Source of the DNA: UBA4744 sp963717135
Lineage (GTDB): Bacteria; Actinomycetota; Acidimicrobiia; Spongiisociales; UBA4744
DNA length: 64,000 bases
Reading direction: 5' to 3'
NCBI GenBank assembly: GCA_963717135.1
Contig: CAVQVN010000002.1
Location: 288,554-352,553 of the forward strand
The position numbers were made by a program, and so were the translations under genes. Positions within the stretch are counted from its first letter, which is position 1. Every line of letters begins with the position of its first letter. Under the pieces are notes generated by a model that did not search any database, was not told the origin of the DNA, and saw only the letters and a program-made list of their open reading frames with translations. Of the stretch, positions 26,116 through 36,400 are shown piece by piece.

Positions 26116-27306
26116 ATGGCTGGACTCGAGGTGCGGGTGCTCGGCCCGGTGGAGGTCCTTGTCAACGGACGTCCGCTGGCGCTGGATTCCCCAAAGCAGC
26201 GGTCTTTGCTGGCCTTCCTGGCGATCCATGTCGGTGAGGTACAGTCGGTGGACCGGATCATCGACGCTCTGTGGGGGGAGGAACCCCCGCAGGGTGGGAC
26301 CAAGACGTTGCGATACCACGTTTCCAAGCTGCGGGAAGCGTTGGGTGAGGCCGGTGATGCCGTAGTCACTCGCAGTCCGGGATACATGCTGGAGTTGCCA
26401 CGAGAGGCGATCGACAGCCCTGCGTTTGAGATGCTCCTTACCCAAGCGCAGGCTCAACTTCCGGCCGATCCGGTCCGAGCGTCGCAGCTTTTCGACGAGG
26501 CGTTGGGGTTGTGGCGCGGGTCGGCTTTCTCAGATTTCCAATATGAGGAGTTCGTTCAGGCCGAGGCGCGCCGTCTGGATGAGCTGCGGCTGGGCGCCCT
26601 GGAGGATCGCGGCCGGGCAGCTTTGGCTGCCGGTCGGCATCGGGAACTGGTGGGCGACTTCGGGGCCCTGGTGTCGGAGAATCCGCTCCGGGAACGGATG
26701 CGGGCCGTGTTGATGGTGGCCCTCTACCGGGCGGGAAGACACGCCGATGCTTTGCACGAATACGACGAATTTCGCACACAACTGCTAGAGCAATCGGGAC
26801 TGGACCCGCCGGCGGGGCTCGAGACCCTCATGCAGAGGGTTTTGTGCCAGGACCCGGCGTTGACCTCCGGCGACCCGTTTGCCGAGACCGCCGTCGCGCC
26901 GGCACCGGCGGAGATGCGGAACCCGTTCAAGGGATTGCGGCCGTTCACCGAGGTCGACGCGGCAGACTTCTTCGGCCGCCGCGATCTGGTGGAGCGAATC
27001 CTGGAACGGCTGGCCGAGCCAGGAACGTCGAGCCGGTTTCTGGTCGTGGTGGGACCGTCGGGGTCGGGAAAGTCGTCGCTGGTGCGGGCCGGGCTGATTC
27101 CGGCTCTCCGACAAGGACGCGTGAGGGGGTCGCACCGGTGGCTTGTCACGAGCATGTATCCGGGATCCGATCCGGTCGGTCGCCTGACCGAGATACTCGC
27201 CGATACCAATGAGACCGAGCCTCAACTATTAGATCATCGACCAGTTCGAGGAGTTGTTCGTCCTCACCGGCCCCGACACCCACACCGCCTTCCTCGGGAT
27301 GATTGA
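26116..27306 (+). CDS. SARP/BTAD regulator with STAND ATPase, 5' part of frameshifted gene
   Basis: Residues 1-95 form an OmpR-like winged helix of the SARP type (EVRVLGPVEVLVNGRPL ... GGTKTLRYHVSKLREALG). Residues ~98-245 are the bacterial transcriptional activation domain. A STAND NTPase starts near 270 (NPFKGLRPFTEVDAADFFGR) with the P-loop GPSGSGKSS. After LLDHRP the frame departs from the family. Omitting one base (G 27232) joins it seamlessly to the next ORF as PQLLIIDQFEELFVLTG, giving one 1413-residue protein. The start lies three bases after the binding-protein stop, so ligand sensing coupled to regulation is an attractive inference. Confidence 0.85.
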   Translation: MAGLEVRVLGPVEVLVNGRPLALDSPKQRSLLAFLAIHVGEVQSVDRIIDALWGEEPPQGGTKTLRYHVSKLREALGEAGDAVVTRSPGYMLELPREAIDSPAFEMLLTQAQAQLPADPVRASQLFDEALGLWRGSAFSDFQYEEFVQAEARRLDELRLGALEDRGRAALAAGRHRELVGDFGALVSENPLRERMRAVLMVALYRAGRHADALHEYDEFRTQLLEQSGLDPPAGLETLMQRVLCQDPALTSGDPFAETAVAPAPAEMRNPFKGLRPFTEVDAADFFGRRDLVERILERLAEPGTSSRFLVVVGPSGSGKSSLVRAGLIPALRQGRVRGSHRWLVTSMYPGSDPVGRLTEILADTNETEPQLLDHRPVRGVVRPHRPRHPHRLPRDD

Positions 27307-30300
27307 GGAACTGGTGACGGGTATGCGCCCGATCCGGGTTGTGTGCACCCTGCGGGCCGACTTCCTGGACCGACCGCTTTCATATCCGTCCTTTGCACGG
27401 CTGGTCGATATCGGGTTGATGCTGGTCACCCCTCTTGGCGATGACGATGTCCGGGCTGCAGTGATTGAACCGGCCGCGTCGATGGGAGTACGGGTTGAGC
27501 CCGAGCTGGCTGCCGCCCTGATCGGCGACGTGGCGTCTCGAGCTGCCACATTGCCGCTGCTGCAGTACACACTCACCGAACTGTTCGAGCACCGCCGGGG
27601 CAACACGCTGACGTTGGACGCCTACCGGGCCGCCGGTGGGATTTCCGGCGCGCTGGCCCGGCGTGCCGATCAGACGTATCTTGAGTTGGACGACACCGAG
27701 CAGGAAGCTACCCGGCAGGTCTTCCTGCACCTGGTGACGGTCACGGCTGATGCCGAACACCTGCGCCGCCGGGTGACCGTCGAAGAACTCACCGGCTTGC
27801 CCCTCGACGCGACGTCGTTGGACCACGTGCTCGACCGCTTCGGCAGGCAACGCTTGCTGACCTTCGATCGCAACCCCGTCTCTGCCCACCCCACGGTCGA
27901 AGTGGCCCACGAGGCCCTGCTGAAGGAATGGCCCCGCCTCTGGGATTGGGTCGAGAACAACCGGGAAGACATCCGGACCGACCACCTGCTGACCGCCGAC
28001 GTCACCGTATGGACCGAAGCCGGCCGGGATCCGGGGTTCCTTCCTTCCGGCAACCGCCTCTCCCGACTGCAAGATTGGGCGAAGAACACCACCCTGGCGC
28101 TGACCGCCGCCGAACACGACTACCTCGACGCCGCTGCCGAACGAGCAGCAGAACAGCACCGGCGGAGCGTCCGCCGGCGGCGCCTCCTCACTGCCACCTT
28201 CGCGGCCGCAGCCGCTGTTGCCGCCCTCCTCGCGATTGTTGCTCTCACCCAGCGCAATCGCGCCCGGGACCAGACGGCCATGGTCGAGCAACAGATGCGG
28301 ACCGCCACCGCCCGCGACCTGGCGGGCGATGCCCGCGACATCATGGCGGAGGATCCGGAGCTATCCATGCTGCTGTCGCTCGAAGCGATCGATATCGCCC
28401 GGGACGCCGGCGATCCCGTGGTTGGGGATGCCATCGGCAGCCTTCACGAGGCCGTCCTCGCCAGCCCCTGGAAGGCCACCTTGCGGGGTGCTGGAGAGGT
28501 CGCCTGGAGCCCGGACGGCACGCGACTGCTGGCCAGAGACCCGAACGCACCGCTCGAGGCGGCGGTCATCGTCAATGTGGCGACCGGCGAGACGGCTCAC
28601 GAGCTCCCCGGAATGCTCAAAGCCGGCAGTGTCGCCTGGAGCCCGGACGGAAGTCTGGTCGCCACCGGCGACGAACGTGGCCCTACCGTCCTCTGGGAGG
28701 CAGCCACGGGCAAGCGGCTTCCGTCTCTCCCCGAAGAGATGCGATACCAGTGGGAATTGTCCTTCAGTCCGGACGGCGCACTACTGGCGGGTCGCAATAT
28801 CCGGGATTACTCCGTAGCAGTTGTCGACACGGCCACGGGTGCGGTTGTCGGGAATATCGAGACCGGCGACGAGGGGTGGGGAATCGCGTTTGGGCCGGAC
28901 GGCGACCTCATCGCCACGGTCAATTGGGACGGGACGGACCTGGAAGGCGGGGAGGGCGAGGGAGAAACGATCGAGCTCCGAACCGTCCCAGACGGCCGAA
29001 GGGTGACGGTCATCGGTCCTGCTCCCTACGTGAGATGGATCGGGTTCTCCCCTGATGGCGGTCGCCTGGCAGGGGTCTCAGCGCTCCACACCCTCCACAT
29101 CTGGGATGCCGAAACCGGCCGGGAATTGATCAAGATCCCCGATGCCGGCGATGGGCAACCGGCCTGGAGTCCCGACGGATCGACCATTGCGCTTCGATCG
29201 GGTGCCCGTGCCGTGGTGTGGAACACCGCTACGAACGAGCAAGAGCCGTTTGTCAACGGTCATCCCTCCGGCGTTACCGCGGTTGCCTACAGCCCGGATG
29301 GTCATACTCTGGCGACTGTTGATGCCACCATGGTTCGGCTGTGGGATCTATCTCGTCTCCAAGGTGAGATCGCGGCGTTCCCAGGAAGTTGGAGCACCGC
29401 AGATTGGCTCCCGGACGGAGTTCTCCTGGCTGCACTCGACATCGAAGACGGTCTGGTGCACCTGTTCGACGTGGGTACCAACGAGTGGCTCACCACGCTG
29501 ACGGGCGAGCTGCCTGCGGCAAAAGACGTCATCGCCAGTCCCGATGGATGCTTCCTCGCGATGTCCGACACCCGGTCCGAACGAGTCATGGTCCTCGAGT
29601 CTGATACCCACCAACTCGTTGCGTCGCTGCCTCCCGGCACGCCCCTTGACTTCAGCCCCGACAGCAGCGAGCTCGCCGTCGGCAACGTTTTCGGCGATCT
29701 CGGTGTATCCGTCTACGACACGACGACCTGGCAAGAGGTCGTCCGTCTCGATGTCGGTGCCACAGAGGCGGTCTTCCTTCCTGATGGGATCCACCTACTC
29801 GTCTCCACCCAGCCGGGACAGGGAACCACCCGCGGGGAAGGCGTGCTGTGGGACCTGAGCGCCGGAGCCGAGGTAGCCAGAATGGCATTGCCGGATCGAG
29901 GGATCCCCGGCGGGGTCTCGGCGAGCGCGAACGGTGGTCTCATAGCCGTGGGCGAGAGCGAGACCGGATACGTCGGAGTGTGGCGCACCGAACCTCTCTT
30001 CGGTGGAGCCGGCCCTGATGAAGCCCTAATCCAGGAGTTGGTGGGTCCTCCTCGTCTTCGGGACGCGCAGCTGAGCCGGGACGGGAAGCAGCTCTTCACG
30101 GTGGCCGGGAGCACCTTTTCCGTCTTCGATGTGGGTATCGGGGACCGGACCTACGACATCGACATGGGCGCCGACATCCTCGGTTTCTCGCTCAGTCCCG
30201 ACGGCCGGCATGTGGCTCTTCCATCCGAGAACGGTCTGCACATCATCACTACCGATCTCGACGAGCTCATCGAGATCGCCAAGGATCGTATCGGCCGCGG

Positions 30301-30358
30301 CCTCACCGACGACGAGTGCCGGTCCTACCTCCACGTCCAGGCCTGCCCCGACGGATGA
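27254..30358 (+). CDS. STAND ATPase C-terminal half with WD40 propeller (3' part of frameshifted gene)
   Basis: This continues the SARP-STAND protein. The Walker B-like DQFEELF sits at the junction, then arginine-rich helices (VCTLRADFLDRP) and a winged-helix region occupy up to residue ~280. One membrane-span-like segment lies near residue 315 (LLTATFAAAAAVAALLAIVALT). About 600 residues of WD40-like repeats follow (AWSPDGTRLLA, FSPDGGRLAG, AYSPDGHTLAT). As a separate gene it would start at TTG 27254 with no ribosome-binding site. A single base error or a true split is possible. Confidence 0.8.
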   Translation: MFVLTGPDTHTAFLGMIEELVTGMRPIRVVCTLRADFLDRPLSYPSFARLVDIGLMLVTPLGDDDVRAAVIEPAASMGVRVEPELAAALIGDVASRAATLPLLQYTLTELFEHRRGNTLTLDAYRAAGGISGALARRADQTYLELDDTEQEATRQVFLHLVTVTADAEHLRRRVTVEELTGLPLDATSLDHVLDRFGRQRLLTFDRNPVSAHPTVEVAHEALLKEWPRLWDWVENNREDIRTDHLLTADVTVWTEAGRDPGFLPSGNRLSRLQDWAKNTTLALTAAEHDYLDAAAERAAEQHRRSVRRRRLLTATFAAAAAVAALLAIVALTQRNRARDQTAMVEQQMRTATARDLAGDARDIMAEDPELSMLLSLEAIDIARDAGDPVVGDAIGSLHEAVLASPWKATLRGAGEVAWSPDGTRLLARDPNAPLEAAVIVNVATGETAHELPGMLKAGSVAWSPDGSLVATGDERGPTVLWEAATGKRLPSLPEEMRYQWELSFSPDGALLAGRNIRDYSVAVVDTATGAVVGNIETGDEGWGIAFGPDGDLIATVNWDGTDLEGGEGEGETIELRTVPDGRRVTVIGPAPYVRWIGFSPDGGRLAGVSALHTLHIWDAETGRELIKIPDAGDGQPAWSPDGSTIALRSGARAVVWNTATNEQEPFVNGHPSGVTAVAYSPDGHTLATVDATMVRLWDLSRLQGEIAAFPGSWSTADWLPDGVLLAALDIEDGLVHLFDVGTNEWLTTLTGELPAAKDVIASPDGCFLAMSDTRSERVMVLESDTHQLVASLPPGTPLDFSPDSSELAVGNVFGDLGVSVYDTTTWQEVVRLDVGATEAVFLPDGIHLLVSTQPGQGTTRGEGVLWDLSAGAEVARMALPDRGIPGGVSASANGGLIAVGESETGYVGVWRTEPLFGGAGPDEALIQELVGPPRLRDAQLSRDGKQLFTVAGSTFSVFDVGIGDRTYDIDMGADILGFSLSPDGRHVALPSENGLHIITTDLDELIEIAKDRIGRGLTDDECRSYLHVQACPDG

Positions 30359-30410
30359 ACACGACACGTTGACCCCTTGTCAAGGCTGAGCGCCTTCCAG
30401 AGGGATCCTC

Positions 30411-31208
30411 TCAGCTGGTTTGGCCGACACTGGCTCGCCGATCCACCGGCCCGACTCCTGATGGCTCCTTGTCCCCTAATTGCGTGCCCAAGGCCTCGGC
30501 CAGCAACTCAGGGCCGGTGCGTCTCTCGCCTACGTGGCCGTCTACCCGGTGCCCGGCAACCCACTCCGGCGCCAACACGAGAGGAATCCACGAAGCTCGG
30601 TTGGCTTTAGCGAGCCGGGAGGAGAGCCGGCCGGGGACCGGGACCCGGTCGACATGGCCGAGTGTCTCACAATCTTGTGCGGGCGACGTAACGAGATACT
30701 CTCGACATGCCAGGGGTCGCTCCGGATAGATACTGCATTGTTCATCCCTAAGAAACGGGCAGGCGATCCCGAGTCGGAAATACTCCACGGCCAACCTGCG
30801 AAGGGGTGCACGGTCCAGGGCCCAGGCATTCATGACTGTGTCCCGTCGGCCTGTTTCCGAAAGCTTGGTCGCTGCGGTCTCGAACAGCGACCGCACGGAC
30901 GCCCGGCGGGCCGTGGGGAACGTTTCGACGAGGGCCATCAACCAATTCGCCTCCATCTCCGCAACCGGCACGAGCTGACGGCAGCACATGCCGCACCCTT
31001 TCCGACAGGTCACCGACCGGCCCGCAGCCTCCGACGCCCGGCGGGCTTCGGTTATCAGAGCGTCATCGAGGATCTGTAGCGCCGGAAGCAGATCGGTGGG
31101 ATCGCAATGGCCGGCCGGGACCTCGACCACTACCGCGTTCGAGCTCCCGGTGCTGGTTCGGGCGGTCACATTGACCCGAACCAATTGGCTGTTCGGTGCT
31201 GTGCCCAC
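30411..31208 (-). CDS. YkgJ-type cysteine-cluster protein
   Basis: 265 residues from GTG 31208, two bases after the upstream stop. Metal-binding Cys groups are CRKGCGMCCRQL near residue 70 and CPFLRDEQCSIYPERPLACREY near residue 150, the two blocks of the YkgJ (UPF0153) family, which probably binds zinc or an Fe-S cluster. The biochemical role is unknown. It is the last gene of the leftward Hsp70/repeat-protein operon. Its tail (GERRTGPELLAEALG) is variable. Confidence 0.8.
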   Translation of the reverse strand: MGTAPNSQLVRVNVTARTSTGSSNAVVVEVPAGHCDPTDLLPALQILDDALITEARRASEAAGRSVTCRKGCGMCCRQLVPVAEMEANWLMALVETFPTARRASVRSLFETAATKLSETGRRDTVMNAWALDRAPLRRLAVEYFRLGIACPFLRDEQCSIYPERPLACREYLVTSPAQDCETLGHVDRVPVPGRLSSRLAKANRASWIPLVLAPEWVAGHRVDGHVGERRTGPELLAEALGTQLGDKEPSGVGPVDRRASVGQTS

Positions 31209-31210
31209 GC

Positions 31211-33313
31211 TTAAATATCGATCTCCCCGTCGTCTTCGAAGCCCTCCTCGGCGGCGGATGGCTCTCGGTCGGGCAGGGCCGGTTCGTCAACGAGAGCGTC
31301 TCCCTCTTGAATCCGGCCTAAGCCGTGTTCGTCTTGAAGAGAACCGGCTTCAACAACCTCGACGGTGAATTCAGTGCCCTGTAACACGGCGCTCTGTTCA
31401 CCAATCAGCTCCGCCTCGATGCCCGCCTTGACCGTCTCAACGCCGAACCGAATCGGCTCCTCACCGGTGATGTCGGCTTCCTCTATCTCGGCTTTGACAT
31501 ACTCATCCTGGGAGTGAGACAGGTCTTCGGCGGCAAGTCCCGGTTCCCATTTCAGCTCCGGGATTTCTTCGCTCAATTCGACTACCTCGGCCTCGAAGCC
31601 CCGCACGGGTCCCACCTCACCGATCCCAGGAGGAATGGCGGTGGCGCCTCCGGCCAAAACCCCATCCAACTCTTCGCTCCCGAGCCCGGTCACCGAGACA
31701 AACTCCTCCTCTTCGACGACTGAAATGGCTTCCTCGTCGGCCAAGGCCCCGACGGCCTCCGGTGGCTCGTCTTCCCCGAAGGCAGTCTCCACGATGCCGG
31801 CTTCAACGGTCGGGATGTCCGACCGCAAAGTCTCTTCCTGGTCCTCGACAATCATCGCGTCGTCCCCGAGAGCCGTTTCCGGAACCTCTTCGCCCAAGCC
31901 CGTGTCTTCCTCCGTCGGCGGCCAGGTAGCGGGGGGAGGACCGGGCGGCGGCCAGAGCGTGGGAATGGTCACCGGGTCCCCGTTGGAATCGAGCAAGGGC
32001 TGGTGGGTGAGCGAATCGAGCACTATCGGTTGGGCCAACGGCCCTCCCGAAGCGGGATCCACCGCACTGAGATGAGGCGGACAGGCGAGCGGATTGCCAT
32101 TCGCGTCCACCGCCTTCACCGACCCATCCGCCCCCACATACGCCTGCACCCCCCCAATCGGCGGTGAATACACCGAGACCGTAACCGGCATCCCATCCTC
32201 ACCAATCAACGCCTGGTGAGTAAACGGATCGAGCACCAACGGCTCCGCCAGCGTCGAACCATCCTTCGGATCCACAAAACTCAAAACCGGAGGAGAAACC
32301 ACCGGAGTCCCCGAAGCGTCCACCGCCTTCACCGACCCATCCGCCCCCACATACGCCTGCACCCCCCCAATCGGCGGTGAATACACCGAGACCGTAACCG
32401 GCATCCCATCCTCACCAATCAACGCCTGGTGAGTAAACGGATCGAGCACCAACGGCTCCGCCAGCGTCGAACCATCCTTCGGATCCACAAAACTCAAAAC
32501 CGGAGGAGAAACCACCGGAGTCCCCGAAGCGTCCACCGCCTTCACCGACCCATCCGCCCCCACATACGCCTGCACCCCCCCAATCGGCGGTGAATACACC
32601 GAGACCGTAACCGGCATCCCATCCTCACCAATCAACGCCTGGTGAGTAAACGGATCGAGCACCAACGGCTCCGCCAGCGTCGAACCATCCTTCGGATCCA
32701 CAAAACTCAAAACCGGAGGAGAAACCACCGGAGTCCCCGAAGCGTCCACCGCCCTCACCGACCCATCCGCCCCCACATACGCCTGCACCCCCCCAATCGG
32801 CGGTGAATACACCGAGACCGTAACCGGCATCCCATCCTCACCAATCAACGCCTGGTGAGTAAACGGATCGAGCACCAACGGCTCCGCCAGCGTCGAACCA
32901 TCCTTCGGATCCACAAAACTCAAAACCGGAGGAGAAACCACCGGAGTCCCCGAAGCGTCCACCGCCCTCACCGACCCATCCGCCCCCACATACGCCTGCA
33001 CCCCCCCAATCGGCGGCTGGTAGAGCGGCACGGCATTACCCCACGGGTCAACGGCGCGATTGCCAAGCGAAGTCCCAGAGGCGGGATCGACCAAGCTGAG
33101 GGTGGGGGGCGACGGCAGGGGTGACCCGCTCTGGTCGACTGCCACGACCTTGCCCGACCCATCGACATACGCATACATGGGGGGCGGCTTCCAGGTTGAC
33201 TCGTTGAAATCTGCATCCACCTCGACGGCTCCCTGGGTCATCTCCACCCCGACATACCGGGCAGCGAGGTCCTCACTCTCTTGCCCAAAGGTGGCTTTGC
33301 CCGGCTCATTCAT
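31211..33313 (-). CDS. Repeat protein 2 of the Hsp70-dynamin locus, 700 residues
   Basis: Unrecognised family. The start at ATG 33313 has AGGAGG seven bases upstream. The N-terminal ~45 residues (GKATFGQESEDLAARYVGVEM) are unique. Six repeats with the core AYVGADGSVRAVDASGTPV(V/A)SPP follow, five of them nearly identical and 71 residues long. The last ~230 residues are acidic (Glu/Val/Ala-rich) and carry FTVEVVEAGSLQDE, which matches VQVAEAGTLQED at the end of repeat protein 1. There is no signal peptide or membrane span. Repeats end in Pro-Pro and contain a D-x-D/G-x-P pattern, consistent with short beta-hairpin modules. Confidence 0.75.
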   Translation of the reverse strand: MNEPGKATFGQESEDLAARYVGVEMTQGAVEVDADFNESTWKPPPMYAYVDGSGKVVAVDQSGSPLPSPPTLSLVDPASGTSLGNRAVDPWGNAVPLYQPPIGGVQAYVGADGSVRAVDASGTPVVSPPVLSFVDPKDGSTLAEPLVLDPFTHQALIGEDGMPVTVSVYSPPIGGVQAYVGADGSVRAVDASGTPVVSPPVLSFVDPKDGSTLAEPLVLDPFTHQALIGEDGMPVTVSVYSPPIGGVQAYVGADGSVKAVDASGTPVVSPPVLSFVDPKDGSTLAEPLVLDPFTHQALIGEDGMPVTVSVYSPPIGGVQAYVGADGSVKAVDASGTPVVSPPVLSFVDPKDGSTLAEPLVLDPFTHQALIGEDGMPVTVSVYSPPIGGVQAYVGADGSVKAVDANGNPLACPPHLSAVDPASGGPLAQPIVLDSLTHQPLLDSNGDPVTIPTLWPPPGPPPATWPPTEEDTGLGEEVPETALGDDAMIVEDQEETLRSDIPTVEAGIVETAFGEDEPPEAVGALADEEAISVVEEEEFVSVTGLGSEELDGVLAGGATAIPPGIGEVGPVRGFEAEVVELSEEIPELKWEPGLAAEDLSHSQDEYVKAEIEEADITGEEPIRFGVETVKAGIEAELIGEQSAVLQGTEFTVEVVEAGSLQDEHGLGRIQEGDALVDEPALPDREPSAAEEGFEDDGEIDI
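32103..33015. repeat. 213-bp tandem repeat, about 4.3 copies
   Basis: Nearly perfect direct repeats of 213 bp inside repeat protein 2, phase-fixed at 71 codons. The only clear difference among units is a CTT/CCT switch giving Lys or Arg in GSV(K/R)AVD. Near identity at DNA level, including silent sites, points to recent unequal exchange or conversion. Confidence 0.95.
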
Positions 33314-33407
33314 GTCCGACCTCCTGCTTTGGCATCAGCTTCACTCGGCTGGACGACTTCGCGCCCCCAATTCGGGAGCTGCTTGGTTGAGGCCAACCCA
33401 GCCAGGG

Positions 33408-36400
33408 TTACCGAGCCGGTTCATCCGGCTCCTCGTCTTCCTCCGCCAGAACCAGGCGGCCGATTATCTCCTCCGCAGGTTCGTCGGAGGCTCCGCGGAG
33501 GTCACTCACCTCCAATTCGTCCTCTTGGAGGGTTCCTGCTTCTGCGACTTGCACCTGGAAATCGACCGACTCCACCTCAATTGGTGCCATCTCGACCTTG
33601 AACTCGACATCCTCCAGCTCAAGAACAGGAATGACCTTGCCCTCGATTCCCGTGAAGTCATCGGCATTTGCGGTCGGCGACACCTCCGGTATATCGAGTG
33701 CCAGTTCTCCACCAACCGAAGGGTCGGCCACCGCCCTCTCCGTAGCTCCGCTTTCATCGACCCCGCCTTCGCTCCGGGCGATTATCTCGATCAATTCGTT
33801 GGCTCCGAGTCCGACTGGACCGACCGCTTCCATCGCTTCGGCTTCAGATGACTCCATGGACTCCGCAACGAGACCCTCGCTGATCCCGGTTGGGTCTGCC
33901 TCGGGCACCACCTCCGGAGAAGCCACTTCGACCTTGAATTCAGCATTCTCCATTCCGGAATCCGCGATCCCTTTGCCATCCAATTCCAGAGGCCCGAGAT
34001 CCGGTATGTCGAGCGCCTGCCCTCCATCAACCGACGGGCCGGCCACCTCCCTCGCCGCAGTCTCGATCTCCTCTGCGCCTCGTCCAGAGACCATCTCGGC
34101 CAACTCCTCGACCCCCAAACCAACCGGGCCGATCGCCTCCATCGCGCCGATTTCCATCGACTCCCCAATCTCTGGAGTGGCGGCCCCACCGATCCGAGCC
34201 GATGCGTCCTCCAAGTCCTCTCCGACTAGTCCTACGCGCTCTACCTCGACCACCGCTGTTCCCGGCTCGGCCGAGGCAACCGATGGCTCCTCGGCTTCCC
34301 GAGTGGACACTTCGCGGACTTCGGAAACCGCGGGCTCCACCTCGACTCCGAGATCGGCGGATCGACCTTCGGACGTTGCCTCCTCTTCGACACCCACCGC
34401 CCCGTCTCCGGCCCCAGTCTCTGCTTGGCCCGGCTCGCCTGTTCCCTCCGTATCGGTGTCTTCCGCCACTTCTGCGGTCTCGTCCTCGTCTTCCCCAGGC
34501 AGATCTGCAACATCAGCATCCTCTCCAGCGGGCGGCGGGGCGCCGGGAGGGTTTGCGGAGGATGGGTGCAGCGGCACTGAGATGGGGTTGCCGTCTTCGT
34601 CGAGCAGCGGTTTCCCGTCGGCACCAGTCAGAGTCACTACTGGGTTCTCTTGCCCCGTCTCACCAGATCCCGTGACCAGATACCCCGGTGGGCTCGGCAC
34701 CAGATTCCCCGCCGCATCCACAATCTGCACATCCACCGCCCCCGTCACCGGATCCCGCATCACATGCGCATAAACCCCCTGCGTCGGCGGCGAAAACAAC
34801 GGAGCCGAGATCGAGCTGCCGCTCGAGTCGATCAGCGGTTTCCCATCGGAACCAGTCAACAACACCACCGGCGGATCCGAAGGATCAGCCGACGGCTTCA
34901 ACGTATACCCCGGTGGGCTCGGCACCAGATTCCCCGCCGCATCCACAATCTGCACATCCACCGCCCCCGTCACCGGATCCCGCATCACATGCGCATAAAC
35001 CCCCTGCGTCGGCGGCGAAAACAACGGAGCCGAGATCGAGCTGCCGCTCGAGTCGATCAGCGGTTTCCCATCGGAACCAGTCAACAACACCACCGGCGGA
35101 TCCGAAGGATCAGCCGACGGCTTCAACGTATACCCCGGTGGGCTCGGCACCAGATTCCCCGCCGCATCCACAATCTGCACATCCACCGCCCCCGTCACCG
35201 GATCCCGCATCACATGCGCATAAACCCCCTGCGTCGGCGGCGAAAACAACGGAGCCGAGATCGAGCTGCCGCTCGAGTCGATCAGCGGTTTCCCATCGGA
35301 ACCAGTCAACAACACCACCGGCGGATCCGAAGGATCAGCCGACGGCTTCAACGTATACCCCGGTGGGCTCGGCACCAGATTCCCCGCCGCATCCACAATC
35401 TGCACATCCACCGCCCCCGTCACCGGATCCCGCATCACATGCGCATAAACCCCCTGCGTCGGCGGCGAAAACAACGGAGCCGAGATCGAGCTGCCGCTCG
35501 AGTCGATCAGCGGTTTCCCATCGGAACCAGTCAACAACACCACCGGCGGATCCGAAGGATCAGCCGACGGCTTCAACGTATACCCCGGTGGGCTCGGCAC
35601 CAGATTCCCCGCCGCATCCACAATCTGCACATCCACCGCCCCCGTCACCGGATCCCGCATCACATGCGCATAAACCCCCTGCGTCGGCGGCGAAAACAAC
35701 GGCAATGAAATGGGATTCCCGTACGCGTCCAATAAGGGCTCACCGCTCACATTCATAACAACCGGTTCGCCTGTTTTGGAGTCGATGGCCACGTGCGGTG
35801 GACTGGACACGGTTTTTCCCGTCGCGTCCACCACTTCCGGTGTGCCATCCGCGGCGATGTGGACCAAAAGGCGCGGCGCGGTGGTCGGCTCGAAGGCGGG
35901 AACAGGTATCGGATTCCCATTGCCGTCGAGCACGGGTTGGCCATCGGAACCCACGAAGACCACCAGTGTTTCATTCGCGTGACCCCAGAAGGGTGGGCTG
36001 GAGACCGGATTCCCGGCCGCATCCACCACGGTCGTCTTTCCATTGGGCGCCGTATGGAGATAGACGTCACTCATTGGCGGCGAATAGGGGGGCAAAGTGA
36101 CTGGGTCTCCGGTGCTCGGGTCGACAATCGCCTTGCCGTCTTGATCGATGACGACTCCCTCTTTGTCGACCCGCGGCGGGCTGGAAACCCGGTTCCCGGC
36201 CGCATCCACCACGAAAGTCCACCCAGAGGAGTTGGTATAGACGTAGACGTTGGCGGTGGGCGGTACATACCGCGGCAATGTGATCGGCCCGCCGGTGGTC
36301 GGATCGACGACCTCCTGACTGCCAGTGCCGCCGACGACAATCTCCCCGGAAAAAGGGCTGATGTTCACACGGGGCGGACTGGGAACCGGGTTCCCAGCCC

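Noticed and set aside
32103..35702. CRISPR-like regularity of the tandem arrays
   Set aside because: Units are 213 and 225 bp, in frame with a protein and without unique spacers, so they are coding tandem repeats.
34650..35758. Two long plus-strand open frames of Arg/His-rich and Ser/Pro-rich repeats
   Set aside because: They are the antisense reading of the 225-bp repeat array in repeat protein 1. They have no ribosome-binding site, and the repeat simply copies an open antisense frame.
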